DNA of 64,000 nucleotides from Procambarus clarkii. Its lineage: Eukaryota > Arthropoda > Malacostraca > Decapoda > Cambaridae. This document shows, piece after piece, positions 32,811 to 42,829 of the stretch. A program made the position numbers and the translations under genes. Every line of letters begins with the position of its first letter. Position 1 is the stretch's first letter. The notes beneath the pieces were generated by a model. It searched no databases and had not been told where the DNA came from. It saw only the letters and a list, made by a program, of their open reading frames with translations. The DNA lies in the NCBI RefSeq assembly GCF_040958095.1, contig NC_091209.1, positions 11,100,895 through 11,164,894 of the forward strand, in the 5' to 3' direction.

Positions 32811-34194
32811 TTTAAGGTTGAACTAACATTTCAGAATTGTCTTGGGTAATCGAAGGTTGGGTTTAAAGTGCACAACGCTGCGTGTGGCACTATAGCAGAC
32901 CTCAGACTGACCTGTGACACTCCTCTACCCCACTTGTGTCACGCGAGGAAACTACATGACTAGTTCTGTTCTTGGCAGTCAATGTTACTACAAAAGTGTA
33001 GCTTTTATTTTCCACCCCCCCCCCCAAATGGTTTCAGCCTTAATTTTGGAAGTACTTTACAAACCTCTAGGTTATCTACATCCCTAGCCTAGAGGCTTAA
33101 CAAATGGTTTATCTTGGATAGTATTAACTTAACAGGTAACTACCAATTTGTTTGAAACAAATATCCTGCTTAACATTCTCGTGTAATTATTACAAAGGAA
33201 AAATTCTTCAATATTTTCTTCCTTGGCTTACCCTATTAACCATATTTTTGCACCAGGGTTAAGTCTAAATGCACTCTTTAGTTTTAAATTGATACAGTAT
33301 TAGTTTTCAGTTTCTGGTTAAAATACTAGTGTGGGTGTGTTGGGTCTCCGGGGACCAGAGACCTTGGTCTTCCTCCCGTATCCTAAACAAAACCAATTTT
33401 CGTCTTGCCTCTTCCTTCCCTAAACTTTTCCTGAAGGAAAAGTTTACAGTTCTCAAGACACTAACCGGTTTCAAACTAGTTGCTTTCCAGTTCCATATTA
33501 CGTCCAACAGTTCACTCTTCAAGCGGCACTCTTGTCCTTCCACCCCTTTCCTCCATTTCAGGTATCCCAACTTCCATTCGCCCCTCGGCCTCTACCCCAG
33601 CTTCTGTTTTAGGTTTGGCTACTCAGAACGAAATGTCTATATAGCACGGGCTATAGTGAGCCCGTAAGAATTCTGGTTTCCTCCAGCTTCCATTGGTCCC
33701 AGCTTGAGTCTCATCCTTCAAGGCCACAGCAAACTCGACACTCCATCCTGTGGAATACCTGATAACATAGTAAGAACAATGTTTTTATTTTTTTTTTTTT
33801 TTAGAGTACTGAAGATGCAAGTTAGAATCCTCAACATGGCTTATTTTGTCCCCCTTTTAGTAATTTTAGATTAATATAATTTTCAACCGTTTCAGATGCA
33901 TGAAACGAGGGCTGGTAAGAACTACCATTTCTCATGGTGCGTAAATACTAATACCTATAGCTGGGATCAAGCCAACTTACTGCTAATCTTGGCAGAGGCT
34001 TCCAGCTAGTTGATATCAAAGAGGATAAGCTTTCATAAAGAGCGTTTTTGCCATAAGTGAGTTTACTTGAGTGTTTAACATAGTTATACTTCATTGACTT
34101 AAATGTATATTAAATATAGTCTTCCTAATGGATAAAAATTTATTAAATGGCCAAGAATTTTTCTAAAACTATGTAGTATTTGTTAGGTGGAATA

Positions 34195-34318
34195 TAGTTC
34201 ACGAGAAAGTAAGTAATTATCAATAAGAAGGCACCAAACCGGGAAGGTTATGTAGCACCATCAAATGTGCGGGATAATCAGAGGGCGCTAAATATCACCA
34301 AGGTAGTTCACGTGAAAG
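34195..34318 (-). mobile_element. Short LINE tail insertion with target duplication
   Basis: About 94 bp matching the 3' end of the 23.5-kb LINE family (reverse complement) are flanked by a 15-bp direct repeat, TAGTTCACGAGAAAG at 34195-34209 and TAGTTCACGTGAAAG at 34304-34318, one mismatch. Unit A has no insertion here. A clean 5'-truncated integration. Confidence 0.85.
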
Positions 34319-34611
34319 GGACAAGGAGCGAGGCGCGACTACCTGGAGGTGGTCATCCAGGTACACTGTCCTGCACCAACTGGTCTTGCACTAGATCGTC
34401 CGTATGGCTTGTTTGACTTTATTTTGTCATTACAGCCCAAGTTGTCATACGGGTGTTTGGTAGATTTTTTAAGTGCAGGTTACTCGTAAGGCTTAAACGG
34501 TTGTAAAGACAAACATCTGTAGACAAAGATTAACTCATCACAAGATTCCCTATATTATATTCCTTAAAATGATCAGGTCTTAAATATTAACTCTCCCCCT
34601 CCCGTCCCCAG

Positions 34612-34742
34612 GCTCGGGTGACAATAGGGAAGGCCAAGAGGACCGTCTCGAGGTACTGAAGAACATCTATAACGATGGCATAAAGTGGCACGACATTGCC
34701 TGTCACCACGTAAAGTCTGTCATTAGTGACACAAACTTTTGA
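34612..34742 (+). other. Conserved exon-like block, copy 4
   Basis: Acceptor 'CCCGTCCCCAG' ends at 34611. The frame G-D-N-R-E-G-Q-E-D-R-L-E-V-L-K-N-I-Y-N-D-G-I-K-W-H-D-I diverges from copy 2 after about 30 codons and stops near 34740. The alternative frame V-T-I-G-K-A-K-R-T-V-S-R-Y-stop is also conserved. Confidence 0.5.
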
Positions 34743-34889
34743 TATTTTTTGTTAATGGCCTAGTTTCCTGAAGTAAAATAAAATTTAAACTAGCTCAATC
34801 TTCTTAAATACTTTAGCCAGAAGTTTTCTTAATGCTTTGTTTCTATACAACTTGCCACTTAAGGACATGAAATGTTGTTAAGGTTCTCC

Positions 34890-35000
34890 TGCCCCCTCCT
34901 CAAATTTAAACATTAATTTTTTAATTTAAAAATGTGAACTTTAATCTTAAATTTAAGAATCTTTAAATTTAAAATTTAAAGATTGTATTAAATTTTCACA
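34890..35000. repeat. AT-rich foldback
   Basis: AAATTTAAA-type sequence whose flanks AAAATGTGAA (about 34928) and TTCACATTTT (about 34996) are inverted, giving a long AT-rich hairpin. A G run (35016-35032) follows. Confidence 0.6.
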
Positions 35001-36129
35001 TTTTAGGAAGATAGTGGGGGGAGGGGGGGGGGGTAAGAGCAGGAAAGAATTTTTGCATGAAATTCTAGCAAGACTTAACAATTATATTTTTAACTTAAGA
35101 AGGATGTATTCATAAATTAGTAAAATTTTTGGAACAAAGAACTAGTGATGCATGCATGTTCTGTGTTGAGCTTGTTCCATCTCTAGGTTTTAATTATGTG
35201 AACAGATTTTTATTAGTAATGGATATCCTTGGTTGATCCTTTTTTCTTGGTTGAAGGTGAATTTTTATTTTAATTAAAAATGAAGATAGTGTCTGCCACA
35301 AATGGTGTGGCAACACAAGTAACGTCGTCCTTGTGAATTTTAAGATTAATGAAACCTTGCTCGCTTTTGTGTCGCCACCTGCTAAGGGCAGTGACTCTAA
35401 TTACGAGACACCCTAGAGTAAGAGTACGGATGCTTGGGCTGTCATCTAAATGGGCAAGTAGTTTTGTGAACACTCCTGCTGGTATCTTGTTCCTTTATTG
35501 CCGTTTCTTGCTCCACTACTCTTGAGCTATAAGTTTTTCATCCGAGGATGACGTGGTTTCGTGTAAGAGCTAAGAACTACAGTAACGGTACCATTGATCT
35601 CCCGGAAGAAAGCTGTCAATGTATCTACCACTTAATATTGGGTTTGTACATTTAAAATTTTATCTTGGATAAATAAGGCACTAGCACACTAAAATTTAAC
35701 TTATTAGTGGTTATTCAAAACTATTCTTATTGATGACATTTACTGTACTCGTGTATCCCTCTGGATTTCTGTATGAAAGAATAGAAAAATTCTGAAAAAA
35801 CAAAATTCAAAGTGTTTACATCTACAAATTAGTTGATAGTCATGTGGCTCTCAAACCTGAGAATTAACAGGTGATCTTGTCCTCCCGACTTTAGTATTTT
35901 ATATAGACTTAAAGGTCCAATGTAATGTATAAAGGGGCAACTGCTTGAAGAGAGACTTCACCCCTTAGGGTTTAAATATGTGGAACTGCCTACCTGCAAA
36001 AGCTGTTGGCATAGTATAAATTATGTTTATTATACAAATAATTGGGAAGAGGAACAATAAGTTGCCTCATCAAGGACAGGCAACTAGTACGGTGTGAAGG
36101 TAATCCTAACTTAAATACATGGATTTACC

Positions 36130-36300
36130 ATTCCTAATCCATCCACCGGGGGGGGAGGGGGGAGGGATAAGGATTTGGGATGGGACGGGGGAAAGGAATG
36201 GTGCCCAATCACTTGGATGATTGGGGATTGAACGCCAAACAGCACGAAGCGAGTCGCTCTACCATCCAGCTCAAGTGGTTGGGCGAGCCACATATTTTAA
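36130..36300 (-). mobile_element. tRNA-related SINE
   Basis: A G-rich start, 'GGATAAGGATTTGGGATGGG', then 'GGGGATTGAACGCC' and a tRNA-like head at the right. Same family as 48255-48385 and part of 13435-13705. Confidence 0.6.
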
Positions 36301-36490
36301 AGATTTGTCAGTGTCGGTAGTTAACAGATGGAATGCATTAGGCAGTGATGTAGAGGAGGAATACACAATTTGAAGTGTAGATACAATAGAGCCTAATATG
36401 CTTAAGAATCTGTACACTAGTTGATTGACAGTTGAGAGGCAAGACCAAAGAGCCAAAGCTCAACCTCTGCAAGAACAACTAGGCCAGTAC
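36290..36490 (+). mobile_element. LINE 3' end fragment
   Basis: Matches the tail of the element at 62270-62850: a 'GTTAACAGATGGAATGCATT'-type RT C-terminus, then 'TTGAGAGGCAAGACCAAAGA' and 'GCTCAACC'. It has no coding capacity. Confidence 0.65.
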
Positions 36491-37199
36491 ACAATCCTGA
36501 GGGTGATCTGCGTACCTACAGAACAGGTCCTGTGGAACACTCGTGCACCTTCCCATATCTCCAGAACACCAAGTATTTAACCAGGCCAGTTCAATGTAAT
36601 TACAGTATGGTATAAATGGAAACTAAGCCTCTGCAGGTCAGCCTCCAGTTTCTCTGCAGACCTGTGCCATCTCTTTCTTTGTTTGCCTACTTGGAGAGCT
36701 AATAGGTGGTTTTATAGCTCCTTTCTGAAAGTTCATAAGACTAGGTTAACACTATAGTAGGGCTGCCCTACCAAGGGAGCACACACTTCATATTGTGAAA
36801 TCTTGCGAATGGTTAACCAAGCATACTTACTTACCCATAATGTCTATGCATTTAGTAATGCCACTGAAGCAAGATGCGAGGAAGGTGTTGTATAGAGAGG
36901 GGAGGGGTCAGTCAGTTTAGTTTGGAACTAAATTCTGGGGCCTATAAACACCAAACTATACCCAATCATCCAGGTGGTGGGTTCAGGATAACAGCAGCAT
37001 CTAACAGCCTAGTCAGAGACCGGGCCACGAGAACATTGTGCCCAGCAGTTCAAATCATGTTTAATCAAATGAGGAAGATAGGATAAAATGCCAGTGTTTG
37101 AGGTAGCATTTTAGTTTTGAAATTTAAAGTTTGAGTCAAGAATCGGCACAAGATGTCATCAGAAAGCGAGCTCTTAGATCAGAAGACCAAGTATCGACG

Positions 37200-37850
37200 G
37201 GCAGGGCATCGTTTTATTCTGTCATTGTAGATATTCAGTACAGAGACTGTCCTCGTTGCCTTCTTTTGTCTGGCTGTAGTTGGCTGGACCTGGGGATGAG
37301 AGGAAGTTAACATTAGGAATGTCAGGTTAAAAGCAGTTAATATTGCACAATCTTTTTTTTTTTACCATTATGTCATTATGTAAATGCAGTTCATTAAATC
37401 TTCATTAGATACTAGCAACCTTCACTACCACCCAAAGGATGGATAGAGGGTGCACAACTAGTCACTGTGTATGGGGGTCCACCACCGCAATATAAACAAT
37501 AAGAACAAACAAGTATGGACTGGAGATGCAGATGTACTTAAAGCTTTAGAGTTCATAGATGTTTTATCTACACTGCATAATCTTTCATATAGAATAGGGT
37601 AGCAGCACGTTGCTGTGTATACCTAAGCTTGTTAATAATAATAGTAATAATAATAATAATAATAATAAGTTCATTAACAATGCTGGAATATTGTAACAAG
37701 ACACACAATAGTTGCTATTTAGGTGAGAAAATTAATGATTGATAATTAACAAAGTTATCAATTTATGAAACAGATTTAACAAATTTTTAAGTGCAAGGTT
37801 GTAACAAATTGGTAAATCGCAAATATTTTAAGCTAAGAATTGACGTGCGT
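37200..37850 (-). repeat. Segmental duplication unit D
   Basis: Direct copy of 29587-30480: exon-like block, 'GTTAATATTGCAC', 'ACTAGCAACCTTCACTACC', 'AAGTATGGACTGGAGA' and 'GAAAATTAATGATTGA' follow in the same order. It lacks the minisatellite expansion and carries a TAATAA repeat at about 37637-37668. Confidence 0.75.
37201..37289 (-). other. Conserved exon-like block, copy 5
   Basis: Minus strand: acceptor 'CTCATCCCCAG' ends at 37290. It shares the 5-nt shorter centre with copy 3. The frame ending V-L-N-I-Y-N-D-R-I-K-R-C is open back to the acceptor. Confidence 0.5.
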
Positions 37851-37892
37851 GTGTGTGTGTGTGTATATGATACCATTGGTAAGCAAGTGTGT

Positions 37893-37975
37893 CAGGTGAG
37901 CCTGACATCCGAGTGGACAGCGCTCGGGATTCATAGTCCCAAGATTCCGATTTCGATCCCCGGTGGAGGCGGGGC
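37893..37975 (+). mobile_element. tRNA-derived SINE head
   Basis: Degenerate A box around 'CCGAGTGGACAGCGCT' and B box 'ATTTCGATCCC'; the element ends at the junction with a LINE fragment. Confidence 0.55.
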
Positions 37976-38565
37976 TCGAGCAGATTCAACACAGTTGTTT
38001 TGCCGAGTTCCCAGCCATAGTTATTACTGTACATAAATGTGCAGGCTGCTGTTGCTAAGGCCATCTGCACCTATCCTTTTTCCCCCAAAAAAGCATTCCA
38101 TATTCAGATTTCTTCCCAGTCATTCATTCCTCAATCCATGACCAATGCAGTCATTGGTCTGGTGTTACAGGTAAACTCTGCACTCTTAATGACAACCTCT
38201 ATTACCATGGTAGGAGGAAGGCTAACTACTCTAGCTAGGTTATGTATTGGCCATAGGTGCTTAACTCTCGGGAACACTGCCCTGTTCCTTGTTGTCTGAA
38301 CTGCAATACCCCACTAACAGTTGTGCACCAACTTGTACAATGTCTAAATTTCAGGATATTCGTCAGTCTTGCTTTCCTAATGTCCCTCAATAATATCCTT
38401 GATGAATCTGATTACTTTTGACATTGCTTGCCATTATGTCCTTGTCTTGTACTGTATTGGCATCCCAAGTGATATATCTAGTGCCTTTTTTAATAATCTC
38501 CACTGATGGTCCTACATTGTCTTCTCAGCTTGGTGCCTTCTTTTGATAATTACAGTAGTGTATTT
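37975..38565 (+). mobile_element. Decayed LINE RNase H/3' fragment
   Basis: Broken frames match the 23.5-kb family: 'GAGTTCCCAGCCATA' corresponds to the RNase H W-V-P-S-H-I site, followed by tail sequence and a 3' end with 'CTTGGTGCCTTCTTTTGATA'. It is more diverged than the other copies. Confidence 0.6.
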
Positions 38566-38579
38566 AAGGGACTGAGATC

Positions 38580-41500
38580 GATGCACTTCAAATTATACTC
38601 TTTAGAGTACTGTATAGTTATATCATCTTTAAGGAGTATGGTTTAAAACATTAAAAGGTTCCCAATATGTGATTGGTTTGTAAAGCAGGATGAGAGGCTA
38701 AAATGGGAACCGTGGTCATTCACTAGTCCGAGACCTGTTGTATATTTAAAAGTACAATGTAATATACAGTATATATAAAAGGTGCTATTAAACAATAAAT
38801 TTATTACATTTTTATTTTAGATACGTCTTCGGTGGATCACACAAACATTTTCTGAGATCAGAATAAATACTGATTATACTAATGTGCATAACAACTTGTA
38901 GTCTATGATTTCCATAAATTATGCACAGCTATGTAATTGTTAGTTAAAAGCATGAGATCAGTACCATTGCACAAATAATTATTTTGAAAGTACTTATATG
39001 CCCTATCAGAGGAAACAATGTAGTTGAATATAAATATTTCTTCATATTGGGAATTAAATATCACAGTTTCCAGTGGAAAAATAATATGCAGCCATTATCA
39101 TGTATGGCACAATAACTTTTAACAGAACATGAACACAATAGTACCTTAAGAGCTACATGAAAGACCATCACACGGCACCAACTCAGAATAGGATCACAAG
39201 TCAAGAACTTCAACCCTGAGAAGGGATACTTTTTGACTGAAAATGTATTAGACAATTATCCCATTCAGTTTCGCTTGAATATAGTTCTTCACAATTATAA
39301 ACACGTTGAAGTCTTTAAACTAGATCAGCTTTAATACATTTCTGGAAGGAACATAAATACTGTTTAAAAATATACAAATATAGTAGATTAATAATAATAA
39401 TACAGTATACATAAAAGCAAAATAATCATCTAATCTCCAAGAATTTATTAGAAGAAATAGGAAGGCACACTGGATCCTGTCAAATACGGCTTTATATACT
39501 GTAGTCAAACACCATTTATCCACAGTGCTCAAGTACTAGATTTGTGTAAGTTTTGCAGTTTTGTTTCATTAGTTTACTGCTTGTGTGTGTGTGCGTGTAT
39601 GTATATGCACCCCAACATTTACATCATTACTTACATCACTAATCTTAATACACTGTATAGTATTACATCACTAATGTACTAGTACAGTATATTATTTACT
39701 TGCTTAAAATAGTGTTTTGACTATCAAGGATTGGTAAGTTATGTTATGTGGCTTAAGAGCTGGAGATAATGGTTTTGGCTTTTCACAAAATATGAGAGCG
39801 ACTTCTTCCCTTACATAGTGTTACTTCCCTTACATTGTTTGTTACTTTTATTGACTCAATAATTACATTAAACACACGTGCACACACACTGTACTCTGCA
39901 GTGTCAAAAATGCTTGGCCTCTCTATTAGTTTTAGGAGATACAGTACCTCCAGATTTCAACATTCATATACTTTTAGTGCTACAGCCTTGAATAAATGGC
40001 AGGTCATTGTACATGCAATTTTGTTATATGAGATTCGTTCAAAAATATAGTACGATTCATTATTTTACAGTACAAGCATTTCAGCAGCTTTAGCTGGTTT
40101 AAAATTTTGCTCAATTCCTTAAAGCCGTAAAATGCATTCGTCATATGTTACAAAAAATAAATGCGTAATTAAAGTTGTCGAAGAGTTCTTGTACTCAACG
40201 AAGTCGTGATGTACTGTACTTAACAATGCAGTGCCTATACAAATCTTTTAGATACAAGGAAAGAATAATAAAAAATATCATTAATTATGCAAAGCCAATG
40301 AATTGTGGTACTTAAAAGCTCCCTGAAAACATACTCAGCAAGACTGTCTAATTATAGAAGTGCACTTTTATATATATCGGTTGTCGAAAGGCTTACGATG
40401 AAGGCACTGCCAAGGACTAGGAATAAACGTTGACCATAATTTTTCATAATCATAGATGATATAAATTCATATTGTATGTAATATGCATCTTGTACTAAAC
40501 ATTATTAAAAACATTAACATTGAACTTCTCTACATCTAGAGCAATTATTTTTAATTGTTAACTTGTGCTTCAAATATCAGGGGGATGAAAATAGACAGCC
40601 ATTTTTCACAATACAGTATGGATTAGTAATAGATAAAAAAGTTTAAACACTTCATTTTGCCATAACCAGAGCTATCATACTTCCATTAGATTTCCAGTTG
40701 AATTTCATTTCATTAAAAGAGTATTCCATAAAATTATGTAAGTATGTCATTTCATTAAAGAAATGACATACATTTCAGAAATGTATGTCATTTCATTAAA
40801 AGAGTATTCCATAAAATTATATAATGCATTTACAATTCTACATTGGAACAAACGGATTTTTTTTTTTTTTTTGCATTTACAACTACAAACAGTCCAAGAT
40901 ACAAATATTTACAAGTCTCAATAAAAATATTTACATTCTGTATATGCATGAATGTCTTTCCATGTACATGCGCGCGGGCACACGTATGCATGGGTGGATG
41001 TTCTCACCCAACAAGTTGCTGGACCAAGTTTCAGCTGCGGGTGTCCACATTTCCAACTATCGGTGATCTAATGGGACTAACGGTTGAAAGGGACTTTCAA
41101 CCCTTTTTTTTTTTTTTTTTTTTGCTTTTAAAATAATGGGTAGAAGTACTCTACTATTTTTCTTTTTAGTTTCACTTGCTTACTGCTCTCATATTGATTG
41201 TGTCCAAATTTGAATAATCACTGACTACAAATAACAATCAATAAAACATTTGACAAAAAAATTATTAACTTGCAAATTAACTGCTTTTTCTATTTTATAT
41301 AAAATACATTTGAAAAATTTATCAGACATCAGTATTATTGTTGCATTTGCAAATTTTATTCTAATTTCAGTAATTAGTACAGTAATAGGGAAAGGCAAAG
41401 ACTTTTAATTGAGAACTCAAATTCTTTCACAATGAGAACTTTTTGTTGTAATCGTGGTAAACGTCCATTACAGTGCAGTTCTACATACTGATCCAGCAAT

Positions 41501-42690
41501 GTAATGATACCTTAAGTAATAAATTGTCCAAATTCTTTAAAAGAACATTTAAAGAGTAGCATTGTTATAATTCTAACCACTAGCATGTATCTGGTATTTT
41601 TAGATGGGTAAAGTTTTCTATTTGAAGGTTTGAAATTTACTCTTTGGCTTAATAATATGGCACCAGTTCTGGTACTCTTTTTACCCTTTAGACAGAGACT
41701 ATGGTCATATGTGCCTATGGAGAGAAAGAAAGAAAAAAAAAGAAAAGAAAAAAATATGGGAAGAATTTGTATGCAATATGTAAGAAAAACACGAAAATAA
41801 GTGAATATTTATCGTTTCACTGGGTTCAAGCGCTCTCGAAGGGCAAGTCTGGTGCCCGACTGAGGCTTCCTCGGATGTTTCACCGATTGTTTATCACTTG
41901 TTTCTCTTCATTTATAATGTTTAATAACTTGATAAATCACATAATTCACATAACACAATTATTTCAATAACACATGTTTCTGTTGAATGCTTTACCAGGT
42001 ATACTCCATTACAACCAAGAGAAAGTAGTGAAAAGGATATGAACAATGTGCAGTACAATGATGGTGTGCTCTGGGCAATGACAAATGGCCTAATTGGCTT
42101 CCAGAACATGTAATCATGAAATGGTAGGAAGATTTTCTTCATGGGTCAAGGTAAACTATTACATCCATATATCTATTATATCCATATTGCATCATACATG
42201 TAAAACCTAGACAATAATGGTTTAAACCGTCATATGACGGCAACTGTATTACCCCGCGAATCAACGAATGACGATAACCTCTGTCTAAGGGTTAAAGGTA
42301 AATTATGGAAATGTACAGTGTTAGCACTGAAGACAACGAAAAAATGGAAGTAAAATACTTTTTCGAAGTCTTTGTACTGCCTCGCCTTTTGCTCAGTCTT
42401 GGTAATGGAAGATTACCAAAGCTATTTAAGAATTTATAAGTCCTTAGTTTTAAAGGTTCATATGAGCTGTTTTATTTTTTGATATGGTATTATTTGACCA
42501 ATTGTTGGTACAATGTTGCACACTTTCCAAGTTATCCTGTGCAGAAGACCTGCTGATCAACGCCTCTTAAGTTATAAGAGTACAGTACACCTCATTAAAG
42601 TTCCACAAAATAAATCCTGCCCCAATAGATAATATAAGAGCATTTTATAAAAGCAAAAATTACTGAAAAAAATCAGTTTGTTTACTGTTC
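38580..42690. other. AT-rich unassigned region
   Basis: No protein domain is recognised in either strand. It contains a pure T run (40858-40872), a direct/inverted repeat cluster at 40690-40825, a poly-T run (41104-41123) and a purine-rich A/G tract (41723-41756). Some could be the 3'UTR of a gene not otherwise visible. Confidence 0.4.
40690..40825. repeat. Direct repeat flanking nested hairpins
   Basis: A block with 'CATTAAAAGAGTATTCCATA' occurs at about 40711 and again at about 40793. Between them TATGTCATTTC pairs with GAAATGACATA (about 40742-40773), and CATTTC pairs with GAAATG. A probable local inverted duplication. Confidence 0.7.
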
Positions 42691-42700
42691 TTTTGTGCAG

Positions 42701-42825
42701 AAAACATTTACAAGCTCTATTAAATCAGCAGAGCAACAGTGATGATGGGAGCAGCAGCCAGAGGCTAGCGTGTTTACCAGAAGAGGTCGGGAGGCCTTCC
42801 AAGACGCAAGGCTTGGCAGCTTACA
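42701..42825 (+). CDS. Candidate exon of an unidentified gene
   Basis: A strong pyrimidine tract and CAG acceptor (ending 42700) and a GTAATT donor at 42826 bound 125 nt open in one frame. It begins K-H-L-Q-A-L-L-N-Q-Q, with a central D-D-G-S-S-S-Q-R-L and R-P-S-K-T. Base composition is clearly richer in G+C than its surroundings. I do not recognise the sequence and found no neighbouring partner exons, so it may be an isolated or alternative exon, or chance. Confidence 0.35.
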
Positions 42826-42829
42826 GTAA

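Larger units (their letters stand above)
32815..35900 (+). repeat. Segmental duplication unit C
   Basis: Direct diverged copy of 20900-26760 without the LINE. Shared landmarks in order are 'CAAACTAGTT' (33473), 'ACTCCATCCTGTGGAATACC' (33739), 'CTGGGATCAAG' (33961), 'GGTGGTCATCC' (34347), exon-like block 4 (34612), 'GTGTTGAGCTTGTTCCAT' (35162) and 'TACAAATTAGTTGATAGTC' (35823). Confidence 0.8.
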
